Shown here: in pieces, positions 48,948 to 56,776 of the stretch
Position numbering within the stretch: position 1 is the stretch's first letter
Layout: every line of letters starts with the position of its first letter
Assembly: GCA_020633465.1 (NCBI GenBank)
Contig: JACKDN010000003.1
Location: forward strand, 62,001 to 126,000
Length of the DNA stretch: 64,000 nt
From: Myxococcales bacterium
GTDB taxonomy: Bacteria; Myxococcota_A; Bradymonadia; UBA7976; UBA1532
Direction of reading: 5' to 3'
Notes under the pieces: model-generated
The model's input: the letters and a program-made list of their open reading frames with translations, nothing else
What the model was told of the DNA's origin: nothing
Database searches by the model: none
Translations under genes and position numbers: made by a program

Positions 48948-49438
48948 AGCGCGCAGTCTTCGGGCTGACCGCCTGCCTCGCCCTCGTCGCCTGCGACGAG
49001 GTCGTCGACGTCCGCAACCGCCCGCCGTCGGCCGAGGCCGTCGGCCTGTGCAGCGAGGGCGACCGACTGTTCGTGCTGGTCCGCCTCGTCGACCTGGAGA
49101 TGGATCCCGCCGACCTCGAGCTGGTGGCCATGCTGCCCGACGGGGCGGCGCGCATCCCCACCGGCGCGGGCGGTGACGGGCTGACGGGCCTGTCCACCGA
49201 GCGCACCGCCGAGGGCCGGCTGCACCGCGTCGAGTGGGCCGCGCCGTGCGGCCCCGACGACGCGCCGTGCACGGCCCCCTGCGACCGGCTGGGCGCCAGC
49301 CTCTCCGGTGTCCAGGCCTGCGCCCTGCGCCCCACGACGCCGCCCGCCTCCCTGACCGTGCGCGCCCTGGCGCGCGACACGTCGACCGGCGCCGCCACCG
49401 AGACGGCGCTCAGCGTCACCTCGCCCTGCGCCGAGTGA
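48944..49438 (+). CDS. Small predicted lipoprotein, unknown function
   Basis: 164 residues. The lipoprotein signal ends in LVAC, so Cys17 should be lipidated. The mature part is rich in Cys (six further Cys, for example CGPDDAPCTAPC) and looks beta-stranded (LFVLVRLVDLEMDPADLELV), suggesting a small disulfide-rich extracytoplasmic domain. No family recognised. It overlaps the phosphatase gene upstream and rsmG downstream by four bases each (ATGA, GTGA), so it is translated as part of the same unit. A proper start is confirmed by the position of the lipobox. Confidence 0.8.
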   Translation: MKRAVFGLTACLALVACDEVVDVRNRPPSAEAVGLCSEGDRLFVLVRLVDLEMDPADLELVAMLPDGAARIPTGAGGDGLTGLSTERTAEGRLHRVEWAAPCGPDDAPCTAPCDRLGASLSGVQACALRPTTPPASLTVRALARDTSTGAATETALSVTSPCAE

Positions 49439-50064
49439 CCGCCCCGCTCGCTCGGCTCGAGCGCGCCCTCGAGCGCGCGGCCCTCGCCTTCACCCCGTCC
49501 GACGAGGCGGCCACCCGCCTCGCCGCCTTCCTCGAGCTGCGGGCGCGCTGGTCACGGACGCACAACCTCAGCGGGCCGGGCAGCCTCGACGATCCCTGGT
49601 CGGTCGACGTGGTGGACGGGGTCGCCGTGGCGAGGGCGGCGTCCGCCGAGCTGCCGCTGGTCGACGTGGGCGCGGGCAGCGGGGTGCCGGGCCTCGTGGT
49701 CGCGTGCCTCGATCCGGCCCGGCCCGTCGTGGTGGTCGAGCCGCGCACCAAGCGCGCGGCCTTCCTGCGCACCGCAGCCCAGACGCTCGGCCTGGTCGGC
49801 GTGCGCGTCGAGCGCGCCCGCTGGCCCGTCGAACTCGACCACCCCGTCGCGGTGGTCAGCCGCGCCGTCGTCGACCCCGGGGCGTGGCCCGACCTCGCGC
49901 TGCAGGGCGGCGCCCCCGTGGTGCAGCTGCTGCGGATGCTCGCGGCGCGCCGGCCGCCCTTCGAGCGGGACGGCTGGCGGCCGGACGGGCGGGTGGACTA
50001 CCGCGGCGCCGACGGGCACCCCCGCACGGTCGAGCGCTACGTCCGCGCGACGCGCCCCGCCTGA
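49435..50064 (+). CDS. rsmG: 16S rRNA (guanine-527-N7) methyltransferase RsmG
   Basis: 209 residues, SAM-dependent enzyme formerly called GidB; loss gives low-level streptomycin resistance in other bacteria. The SAM motif is VDVGAGSGVPGLVVACLDP (near 78), preceded by WSRTHNLSG, and VVVEPRTKRAAFLRTAAQTLG and VVSRAVVDPG follow. The C-terminal ~40 residues are atypical and Arg/Asp-rich. The start GTG at 49435 overlaps the lipoprotein stop. It lies next to parAB, as in many chromosomes near the origin, although mnmG is not here. Its 3' end overlaps the convergent bactofilin gene by 28 bases. Confidence 0.9.
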   Translation: MTAPLARLERALERAALAFTPSDEAATRLAAFLELRARWSRTHNLSGPGSLDDPWSVDVVDGVAVARAASAELPLVDVGAGSGVPGLVVACLDPARPVVVVEPRTKRAAFLRTAAQTLGLVGVRVERARWPVELDHPVAVVSRAVVDPGAWPDLALQGGAPVVQLLRMLAARRPPFERDGWRPDGRVDYRGADGHPRTVERYVRATRPA

Positions 50065-50429
50065 TCGCCCATCTTCACGGAGCCTTCGAAGAAGGCGCCG
50101 CGCTCCACGATCAAGCTCTCGACCGCCAGCTCGCCGGTCACCCGGGCGCTGCGCTTCAGCTCCAACGCGCCGCTGGTCGACACCGTGCCGTTGACGGTGC
50201 CGCTGATGATGGCGGTGGCCACCCGCACGGTGCCCTCGACCACGGCCCCCTCACCGACCAGCAGTTGGCCGTCGGCCACGATGTCGCCGACGAACTCGCC
50301 GTCGATCCGCACGGTGCCCTCGAAGCTCAGCTTGCCTTCGAAGCGGCTGCCCCGCCCGAGCAGCGCGCCCATCTCGGCCCGCACCGGCTCGGCCGCGGCG
50401 ACCACCTCGTCTTTGCGCAACAGCGCCAT
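50037..50429 (-). CDS. Bactofilin (polymer-forming cytoskeletal protein)
   Basis: 130 residues of beta-helix-forming repeats. The chain reads as successive short strands (FEGKLSFEGTVRIDGEFVGD, ADGQLLVGEGAVVEGTVRVA, TAIISGTVNGTVSTSGALEL), typical of bactofilins that self-assemble without nucleotide. In Myxococcus bactofilins form scaffolds that position ParABS at the cell poles, and here the gene sits between rsmG and parA, facing away from parA with parS site 3 in between. Start ATG at 50429. Its 3' end overlaps rsmG convergently. A role in chromosome or cell-wall organisation is likely but inferred. Confidence 0.92.
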   Translation of the reverse strand: MALLRKDEVVAAAEPVRAEMGALLGRGSRFEGKLSFEGTVRIDGEFVGDIVADGQLLVGEGAVVEGTVRVATAIISGTVNGTVSTSGALELKRSARVTGELAVESLIVERGAFFEGSVKMGDQAGRVART

Positions 50430-50449
50430 GCCACCCCCATCGACCTCGA

Positions 50450-50465
50450 TGTTTCACGTGAAACG
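50450..50465. promoter_or_regulatory. parS centromere site 3, in the parA/bactofilin intergenic region
   Basis: TGTTTCACGTGAAACG matches the parS consensus at 15 of 16 positions. It lies 45 bases before parA and 20 bases before the bactofilin start, so ParB bound here could also regulate both genes. A -10 candidate TATGCT (50494-50499) sits between it and parA. Confidence 0.93.
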
Positions 50466-50510
50466 CACGCCCGGCTGGTTCCCGAACGGCGCCTATGCTA
50501 TCAGCGCCGC

Positions 50511-51302
50511 ATGCGCAGCTACACGATTTGCGTGTCCAATCAGAAGGGCGGCGTGGGCAAGACCACCACCGCCGTCAACCTCGCCGCCGGCCTCGCGCTC
50601 GAGGGCGCCGACACCCTGCTCATCGATCTCGACCCGCAGGCCAACGCCACCAGCGGCCTGGGCATCGATCCCAACGCGCAGCGCCGCGGCATCTATCACG
50701 CGCTGATCGGCATGGGCGAGCTGCCCGATCTGCAGATCCCGGCGCCCGAGATCGAGCACCTGTGGGTGCTGCCCTCGAACCAGGATCTGTTCGGCGCCGA
50801 GGTCGAGCTGGTCGACGCCATCGCGCGCGAACATCGGCTGCGCGAGGCCATCCAGCGCAGCGGGCGACAGCCGGACTTCGTGGTGATCGACTGCCCGCCC
50901 TCGCTCGGGCTGCTGACGATCAACGCGCTGACCGCGGCCAACTCGGCGCTCATCCCGCTGCAATGCGAGTACTTCGCGCTCGAAGGCCTGTCGCAGCTCA
51001 CCCGTACCATCGAGCTCATCCAGCGCCGGCTGAACCCCGGCCTGAGCATCGAGGGCATCCTGCTGACCATGTTCGATACGCGGAACAACCTGTCGCACCA
51101 GGTGGCGCAAGAGGCCCGCGGCTTCTTCGGCGACCTGGTCTTCGACGTGGTCATCCCGCGCAACGTCCGCTTGTCCGAGAGCCCCTCGTTCGGCAAGTCC
51201 ATCCACCACTACGATCGGGCCTCGCGGGGCGCGCGGGCCTACCGCCAGCTCGCGCGCCTGCTGTGCGAGCGCCACCGAACGACCGAAGGGAGCGCGCCGT
51301 GA
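50511..51302 (+). CDS. parA: Chromosome-partitioning ATPase ParA (Soj)
   Basis: 263 residues, Walker-type ATPase that binds DNA nonspecifically and pulls ParB-parS complexes. The deviant Walker A is KGGVGKTTT (near residues 12-20). LLIDLDPQANATSGLGID (A' region) and FVVIDCPPSLGLLTINAL (Walker B) follow, then LTMFDTRNNLSHQVAQEARG and VIPRNVRLSESPSFGKSI. The ATG at 50511 gives MRSYTICVSNQKGGVGK. It is coupled to parB by a four-base overlap (GTGA). Chromosomal type, judging from its context with parS and rsmG. Confidence 0.97.
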   Translation: MRSYTICVSNQKGGVGKTTTAVNLAAGLALEGADTLLIDLDPQANATSGLGIDPNAQRRGIYHALIGMGELPDLQIPAPEIEHLWVLPSNQDLFGAEVELVDAIAREHRLREAIQRSGRQPDFVVIDCPPSLGLLTINALTAANSALIPLQCEYFALEGLSQLTRTIELIQRRLNPGLSIEGILLTMFDTRNNLSHQVAQEARGFFGDLVFDVVIPRNVRLSESPSFGKSIHHYDRASRGARAYRQLARLLCERHRTTEGSAP

Positions 51303-52243
51303 GCCAGTCGCCCCGCCGCCCGGCCCTCGGCCGCGGCCTGTCCGCGCTGATCCCCGGGGCCGACAGCGCCAGCGCCTCGGCCGCGACCTCGCGGTCGCCC
51401 CTGACGCTGCCGCTCGACCAGATCCACCCCGCGCCGCACCAGCCGCGCACCCGGTTCGACGACGTCCACCTCGCCGAGCTGACGGCCTCGATCCGCGCCG
51501 ACGGCCTGCTGCAGCCCATCCTGGTGCGCGCCCTCGGCCCGCAGCGCTACGAGATCATCGCCGGTGAACGCCGGTACCGGGCCTCGAAGGCGGCGGGCCT
51601 GAGCGAGGTGCCCGTCGTCGTGCGCGAGGTGTCCGACGCCAAGGCCTTCGAGCTGGCCCTCGTCGAGAACGTCCAGCGTGAGGATCTCGACCCCATCGAA
51701 GAGGCCGACGCGTACCGCCACCTGGCCGACACCTACGGCATGACGCAGGAGCAGATCGCCCAGCGCGTCGGCAAGGACCGCGCGACCGTGGCCAACGCGC
51801 TGCGGCTGCTGAAGCTGCCCGACGGCGTGCGCCGCGCGCTCGTGGGGGGCGAGCTGACCGCCGGCCACGCCCGCGCGCTGCTCACGGCGCCCGACGACGA
51901 CCGGCAGGCCTTGGCCGAGATCGCCATCGCCCAGGGCTGGAGCGTGCGCGAGACCGAGCGGCGGGCGCGCGCGGTGCGGGACGGCGAGCCCGTCGAGGCG
52001 CTGGCCGACGACGACGCGGCCGACGCCAGCCCCGACAGCGCGCCTGCGCCCGGCGCCGACCGCCCGGCGCCCACCCCGCGCAGCGCGGCGGACGAGGCGG
52101 TCGAAGCCCAGCTGCGCGCCGCGCTCGGCGCGCCTGTTCGGCTGGTGCAGCGCCGCGGGAAGGGCCGCATCGAGGTGCGCTTCCACAGCCTCGAAGAGCT
52201 CGAGCGCCTGATCGATCTGATCGGCGGCCTCGAGGGCGTCTGA
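51299..52243 (+). CDS. parB: Chromosome-partitioning protein ParB (Spo0J)
   Basis: 314 residues, CTP-dependent DNA clamp that loads at parS and spreads. The N-terminal ParA-contacting segment (RRPALGRGLSALIPG) is followed by the CTPase/ParB domain with LDQIHPAPHQPR (near 40), DGLLQPILVR and GERRYRASKAAGL (near 92). LVENVQREDLDPIEEADAYRHL and a helix-turn-helix (MTQEQIAQRVGKDRATVANALRLL, ~155-178) for parS recognition follow. A disordered acidic linker leads to the C-terminal dimerisation domain (GKGRIEVRFHSLEELERLI). The start is GTG at 51299. Three parS sites lie within 5.4 kb upstream. Confidence 0.97.
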   Translation: MSQSPRRPALGRGLSALIPGADSASASAATSRSPLTLPLDQIHPAPHQPRTRFDDVHLAELTASIRADGLLQPILVRALGPQRYEIIAGERRYRASKAAGLSEVPVVVREVSDAKAFELALVENVQREDLDPIEEADAYRHLADTYGMTQEQIAQRVGKDRATVANALRLLKLPDGVRRALVGGELTAGHARALLTAPDDDRQALAEIAIAQGWSVRETERRARAVRDGEPVEALADDDAADASPDSAPAPGADRPAPTPRSAADEAVEAQLRAALGAPVRLVQRRGKGRIEVRFHSLEELERLIDLIGGLEGV

Positions 52244-52244
52244 T

Positions 52245-52264
52245 CCGCGGGGCTCACCCCGCGG
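52245..52264. terminator. Hairpin after parB (possible terminator)
   Basis: CCGCGGGG-CTCA-CCCCGCGG: a perfect eight-base stem with a four-base loop, two bases past the parB stop. There is no T-run, so it may be a Rho-type pause or mRNA-stabilising hairpin rather than a true intrinsic terminator. Confidence 0.45.
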
Positions 52265-52360
52265 CGCGCTCGAGCGAACCTCGGTGGACGAAGCGGGGAG
52301 GGGAGCGGGTGGTCGGTCGACCGCCCGCAGATCACCGGCCCGGCGGCCGGCGGGGCCGGC

Positions 52361-52765
52361 TCAGTGGCCGGCCACCTTCAGGATCGACTCGGCGTAGGCG
52401 CGGTCGCTCTCCAGGCGGCGCACGCGCTCGTCGTCGAGGTAGTCGTGCGCCGCGAAGGCCTTGTCGGTGGCCTTCAACACCGCCTCGGCCTCACCACGGT
52501 CGACCGCCTCCGGCTTGATCGCCTCGTCGGCCAGCACCAGCACGCCGTCCATCCGCACCTCGGCGACGCCGCCGCGGATGAAGACCTTGCCGGGCCCCGA
52601 CTTGGTCTCGAAGGTGATGGCGCCGCCGCCCAGCATCACCAGCGCGGGCCGGTGGTCCGGCAGCACGCCGAACTGACCGTTCGCCCCGGGCGCGGTGATG
52701 GTGCTGGCCTCGGTGTCCAGCACCTTGCCCGTCGGGGTGACGATCTCGAGCTTCAGGTCGGCCAT
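52361..52765 (-). CDS. atpC: ATP synthase F1 epsilon subunit
   Basis: 134 residues, central-stalk subunit that can inhibit ATP hydrolysis. It begins MADLKLEIVTPTGKVLDTEA; GANGQFGVLPDHRPAL (near 29) and FIRGGVAEVRMDGVLVLADEA are the family beta-sandwich landmarks, and the C-terminal helical hairpin (residues ~85-134) is complete. It is the last gene of the atp operon, 28 bases after atpD. Length and N-terminus are canonical. The stop codon lies in a GTGGCCGGCCAC palindrome, and no clear intrinsic terminator follows before the convergent parB. Confidence 0.95.
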   Translation of the reverse strand: MADLKLEIVTPTGKVLDTEASTITAPGANGQFGVLPDHRPALVMLGGGAITFETKSGPGKVFIRGGVAEVRMDGVLVLADEAIKPEAVDRGEAEAVLKATDKAFAAHDYLDDERVRRLESDRAYAESILKVAGH

Positions 52766-52793
52766 GTCGCCTCCTCGCTACGCCGCCGGGGCC

Positions 52794-54230
52794 TCAGGCC
52801 GCCGCCAGCTTCTTGGCCTTCTCCTGGGCGTCCTCGATGGTGCCCACCATGTAGAAGGCCTGCTCGGGCAGGTCGTCGACCTCGCCGTCGACGATCATCT
52901 TGAAGCCCTTGATCGTCTCGTCGAGCTCGACGAAGACGCCCTTCATGCCGGTGAACTGCTCGGCGACGTGGAAGGGCTGCGACAGGAACTTCTGGATCTT
53001 GCGGGCGCGGTCCACGGTCAGGCGATCCTCTTCGGACAGCTCGTCCATACCGAGGATGGCGATGATGTCCTGCAGATCCTTGTAGCGCTGCAGCGTCGCC
53101 TGCACCTCGCGCGCGACCGCGTAGTGGTGCTCGCCCACGACCGAGGGATCCAGCAGACGGCTGCTCGAGTCGAGCGGATCCACCGCCGGGTAGATGGCCA
53201 TCTCGGCGATCTTCCGGCTGAGCACCGTGGTGGCGTCGAGGTGGGCGAAGGCCGTCGCCGGCGCCGGGTCGGTCAGGTCGTCGGCGGGCACGTAGATGGC
53301 CTGCACCGACGTGATCGACCCCTTCTTGGTCGAGGTGATGCGCTCCTGCAGGGCGCCCATCTCGGTGGCCAGCGTCGGCTGGTAACCCACGGCCGAGGGG
53401 ATACGGCCGAGCAGCGCCGACACCTCGGAGCCCGCCTGAGTGAATCGGAAGATGTTGTCGACGAAGAGCAGCATGTCCAGGCCCTGCTCGTCGCGGAAGT
53501 ACTCCGCGACGGTCAGCGCCGACAGGGCCACGCGGGCACGCGCGCCCGGGGGCTCGTTCATCTGGCCGTACACGAGGGCCACCTTGGACTCCTCGAGGTT
53601 GTCGGGCTTGATGACGCCCGACTCGACCATCTCCCAGAAGAGGTCGTTGCCCTCGCGGGTGCGCTCGCCCACGCCGGCGAACACCGACAGGCCGCCGCCC
53701 TTGATGGCGACGTTGTTGATCAGCTCCATGATGAGCACGGTCTTGCCCACGCCGGCGCCGCCGAACAGGCCGATCTTGCCGCCACGCGCGTAGGGCGCGA
53801 GCAGATCCACCACCTTGATGCCGGTGGGGAAGGTCTCGACCGTCGCGCTCTGATCCTCGAGGGGCGGCGGCGCGCGGTGAATCTCGCGCTTCTCCGTCGC
53901 GCCGATGGGGCCCTTCTCGTCGACGGGATCACCGACGACGTTCATGATGCGGCCGAGCGTCGGCGCGCCCACCGGCACGCTGATGCCCGCCCCGGTGTTC
54001 TGCACCGGCGCGCCGCGGACCAGACCGTCGGTCGAGTCCATCGCGATGGTGCGCACCGTGTTCTGGCCCAGGTGCTGCGCCACCTCGACGGTGAGGTTCC
54101 ACTCCGCGTCGCTGATCGCCGCGTTGCTGATGCGCAGGGCCGTGTTGATCTCGGGCAGGACGCCGCCCTCGAAGTGGACGTCGACGACCGGGCCCAACAC
54201 CTGCGCGATCCGACCGAGCTGCTCGCTCAT
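52794..54230 (-). CDS. atpD: ATP synthase F1 beta subunit
   Basis: 478 residues, catalytic subunit. It begins MSEQLGRIAQVLGPVVDVHF. Walker A is GGAGVGKTVL (near 160). VFAGVGERTREGNDLFWEM carries the catalytic Glu region, MLLFVDNIFRFTQAGSEVSALLGRIPSAVGYQPTL is split over Walker B, and ALEGLDMDELSEEDRLTVDRARKIQKFLSQPF-like sequence near 410 is the DELSEED lever. The ATG at 54230 follows a GAGGAG ribosome-binding site. A seven-base-stem hairpin lies in the gap to atpG. Confidence 0.98.
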   Translation of the reverse strand: MSEQLGRIAQVLGPVVDVHFEGGVLPEINTALRISNAAISDAEWNLTVEVAQHLGQNTVRTIAMDSTDGLVRGAPVQNTGAGISVPVGAPTLGRIMNVVGDPVDEKGPIGATEKREIHRAPPPLEDQSATVETFPTGIKVVDLLAPYARGGKIGLFGGAGVGKTVLIMELINNVAIKGGGLSVFAGVGERTREGNDLFWEMVESGVIKPDNLEESKVALVYGQMNEPPGARARVALSALTVAEYFRDEQGLDMLLFVDNIFRFTQAGSEVSALLGRIPSAVGYQPTLATEMGALQERITSTKKGSITSVQAIYVPADDLTDPAPATAFAHLDATTVLSRKIAEMAIYPAVDPLDSSSRLLDPSVVGEHHYAVAREVQATLQRYKDLQDIIAILGMDELSEEDRLTVDRARKIQKFLSQPFHVAEQFTGMKGVFVELDETIKGFKMIVDGEVDDLPEQAFYMVGTIEDAQEKAKKLAAA

Positions 54231-54244
54231 GGTGACTCCTCGAA

Positions 54245-54264
54245 GCCGGGCTGCGCGGCCCGGC
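54245..54264 (-). other. Intercistronic hairpin between atpG and atpD
   Basis: GCCGGGC / GCCCGGC (54245-54251 and 54258-54264), a seven-base perfect stem with a six-base loop, 15 bases before the atpD start. It may influence mRNA stability or atpD translation. Confidence 0.45.
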
Positions 54265-54271
54265 GAATCGT

Positions 54272-55135
54272 TTACTTCAGGGCCTCGGCGCCGCCGATGA
54301 TCTCCATCAGCTCCGTCGTGATGGCCGCCTGGCGGGCCCGGTTCATCTGCAAGGTCAGCGAGCCGATCATCTCGGAGGCGTTGTCGGTCGCGTTGTTCAT
54401 GGCGTTCATGCGGGCCGCGTGCTCGCCGGCGATCGACTCCAGGATGGCCTGGCGGATCTGCACCTCGATGTAGCGCGGCACGACGTACTGCAACAGCGCC
54501 GTCTGGTCGGGCTCGTAGATCATCTCGCCGCCGACCTCGTCGGCCTCACCTTCGGGCGTCACCGGCAGCAGCGGCAGCACCGCGGCCTCCTGCGAGATGG
54601 CGCTCCGGAAGCGGTTCGACACGATCACGACCTCGTCGAGCTCCCCCTTCAGGAAGCCGTCGACGAGGGTGTCCGTGATGTGTCGGATGGTCTCGGTGCT
54701 GGTCGCGGGGATGATCTCACCGAAGGCCTCGGGCACCTCGGCGACGCCCTTCTCCATGGCGGTCACCATGCGCCGGCCCAGCGGATAGACCGCCACCGCG
54801 ACGTCGCCGCGCGACTTCACGTACTGCTGGGTGCGCTTGATGATCTGGCTGTTGAACGCGCCGCACATGCCGCGGTCGCTGCTCAGCGCCAGCACGCCCA
54901 CGCGCTTCACCTCGTCGTGCGCCTGCAGCAGCGGGTGCGGCGCCTCGTCGCCGCCGAGCTGGGCGGCGAGCGACTCGAGCATCTCGCGGTGCTTGGCCGC
55001 GTAGGGCCGCAGCTGCAGCATGGCGTCCTGCGCCCGCCGCAGCTTGGCCGCGCTGACCAGCTTCATCGCCTTCGTGATCTTCTGGGTGTTCTTCACCGAG
55101 GAGATCCGCTTGCGAATGTCCTTCAAGCTCGGCAT
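54272..55135 (-). CDS. atpG: ATP synthase F1 gamma subunit
   Basis: 287 residues, central rotor shaft. It begins MPSLKDIRKRISSVKNTQKITKAMKLVSA-like, the conserved N-terminal helix. LSSDRGMCGAFNSQIIKRTQ near residue 78 and the C-terminal helix ARMNAMNNATDNASEMIGSLTLQMNRARQA match the family. The length is typical. The ATG at 55135 is in the usual place. It is separated from atpA by 83 bases holding a nine- to ten-base-stem hairpin. Confidence 0.97.
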   Translation of the reverse strand: MPSLKDIRKRISSVKNTQKITKAMKLVSAAKLRRAQDAMLQLRPYAAKHREMLESLAAQLGGDEAPHPLLQAHDEVKRVGVLALSSDRGMCGAFNSQIIKRTQQYVKSRGDVAVAVYPLGRRMVTAMEKGVAEVPEAFGEIIPATSTETIRHITDTLVDGFLKGELDEVVIVSNRFRSAISQEAAVLPLLPVTPEGEADEVGGEMIYEPDQTALLQYVVPRYIEVQIRQAILESIAGEHAARMNAMNNATDNASEMIGSLTLQMNRARQAAITTELMEIIGGAEALK

Positions 55136-55181
55136 GCCGCCGTTCTCCCGTTCGTGCCGACCTCGTCCCGAGCAGCGACCT

Positions 55182-55206
55182 GCGGTCGATCAGCGCGATC
55201 GACCGC
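55182..55206 (-). other. Intercistronic hairpin between atpA and atpG
   Basis: CGGTCGATC / GATCGACCG (55183-55191 and 55197-55205), a nine-base perfect stem with a five-base loop, extended by one G-C pair. It lies just downstream of the atpA stop and lacks a T-run, so it more likely protects the 3' end of an atpA-containing mRNA than terminates it. Confidence 0.5.
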
Positions 55207-55218
55207 GGCGCCGCGCGC

Positions 55219-56727
55219 TCAGGCCGAGAACTGCGCGTTGAAGGCCTCGATGCCCTTCTTCATCCCCGACTCGACGCTGTCGTCCAGCTTGCCGGTCGCC
55301 CGCATCTCGTCGAGCACGTTCTTGTGCTTCGTCTCGAAGAAGGCGATCAGCTCCTTCTGGTAGCCGGCCAGGCTCTTCACCGGCAGGTGGTCGACGAAGC
55401 CCTTCGTGGCCGCGTAGATCACCAGCACCTGGTGCTCGAAGGGCAGGGGCTGGTACTGGGGCTGCTTCAGCACCTCGACGAGGCGCTCGCCGCGGTGCAG
55501 CTGCTGCTGCGTGCTCTTGTCGAGATCGCTGGCGAACTGCGCGAAGGCCTGCATCTCGCGGTACTGCGCCAGGTCGAGCCGCAGCGTACCGGCCACCTTC
55601 TTCATCGCCTTCGTCTGCGCCGAGCCACCCACGCGCGACACCGACAGACCCACGTTGATCGCCGGGCGGATGCCCGAGAAGAACAGGTCGCTCTCCAGGT
55701 AGATCTGGCCGTCGGTGATCGAGATCACGTTGGTCGGGATGTAGGCCGAGACGTCGCCGGCCTGCGTCTCGATGATCGGTAGGGCGGTCAGGCTGCCCGT
55801 GCCGTTCTCCTCGTTCAGCTTGCAGGCGCGCTCGAGCAGGCGGCTGTGCAGGTAGAACACGTCACCGGGGTACGCCTCGCGGCCCGGCGGGCGACGCAGC
55901 AGCAGCGACATCTGGCGGTAGGCCACCGCCTGCTTGCTGAGGTCGTCGTAGATGATGACGGCGTGCTTGCCGTTGTCGCGGAAGTACTCGCCCATCGTGC
56001 AGCCGGTGTACGGGGCGAGGAACTGCAGCGGGGCGAGGTCGGCCGCGGCCGCCGACACCACCGTCGTGTACTCCATCGCGCCGTGGGCCTTCAGCTTCTC
56101 GACCACCTGCGCGACGGTCGACTGCTTCTGGCCGATGGCGACGTAGATGCAGTGCACGTCGGTGTTCTTCTGGTTGATGATCGTGTCGATCGCCACGGCC
56201 GTCTTGCCGGTCTGGCGGTCGCCGATGATCAACTCGCGCTGCCCGCGCCCGATGGGCACCATCGCGTCGATGGCCTTCAGGCCGGTCTGCAGCGGCTCGT
56301 GCACCGACTTGCGGGGCATGATGCCCGGGGCCTTGATCTCCACCTTGCGGCGGTGGGCCGACTCGATGGGGCCGAGGCCGTCGATGGGCTGACCGAGGGC
56401 GTTGACCACGCGGCCGAGCAGGGCCTCGCCGACCGGGACGTCGACGATGCGCCCGGTGCGCTTGACCTCGTCGCCCTCCTTGATCAGGTTCGCCTCGCCG
56501 AGCAGCGCGACACCGACGTTGTCCTCCTCGAGGTTGAGGACCATGCCCTGCACGTCGTGCGGGAACTCCAGCAGCTCGCCGGCCATCGCCTTCTCGAGGC
56601 CGTAGACGCGGGCGATACCGTCGCCACACGACAGCACGGTCCCGGTCTCGCTGACCTCGACCTGCTTGTCGTAGTCCTCGATCTGCTGCCGGATGATCCG
56701 GCTGATTTCCTCGACCTTGATGTCCAT
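55219..56727 (-). CDS. atpA: ATP synthase F1 alpha subunit
   Basis: 502 residues, non-catalytic nucleotide-binding subunit. It begins MDIKVEEISRIIRQQIEDYD. Walker A is GDRQTGKTA (near 169). LIIGDRQTGKTAVAIDTI, HCIYVAIGQKQSTVAQVV, HAVIIYDDLSKQAVAYRQMS and the ATP-synthase alpha/beta signature PAINVGLSVSRVGGSAQ (near 365) are present. The length is canonical. It is preceded by atpH with a 49-base gap that holds a weak hairpin. Confidence 0.98.
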   Translation of the reverse strand: MDIKVEEISRIIRQQIEDYDKQVEVSETGTVLSCGDGIARVYGLEKAMAGELLEFPHDVQGMVLNLEEDNVGVALLGEANLIKEGDEVKRTGRIVDVPVGEALLGRVVNALGQPIDGLGPIESAHRRKVEIKAPGIMPRKSVHEPLQTGLKAIDAMVPIGRGQRELIIGDRQTGKTAVAIDTIINQKNTDVHCIYVAIGQKQSTVAQVVEKLKAHGAMEYTTVVSAAAADLAPLQFLAPYTGCTMGEYFRDNGKHAVIIYDDLSKQAVAYRQMSLLLRRPPGREAYPGDVFYLHSRLLERACKLNEENGTGSLTALPIIETQAGDVSAYIPTNVISITDGQIYLESDLFFSGIRPAINVGLSVSRVGGSAQTKAMKKVAGTLRLDLAQYREMQAFAQFASDLDKSTQQQLHRGERLVEVLKQPQYQPLPFEHQVLVIYAATKGFVDHLPVKSLAGYQKELIAFFETKHKNVLDEMRATGKLDDSVESGMKKGIEAFNAQFSA

Positions 56728-56776
56728 CGGGGTCGCTCTCCGTGGTCGGGCCCGCCGCAGACGGGCGAGTCCGCGT

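Noticed and set aside
52364..52375. GTGGCCGGCCAC palindrome at the end of atpC as a terminator or regulator
   Set aside because: It is mostly coding and contains the stop codon, is followed by no T-run, and similar palindromes are frequent by chance at this GC content.
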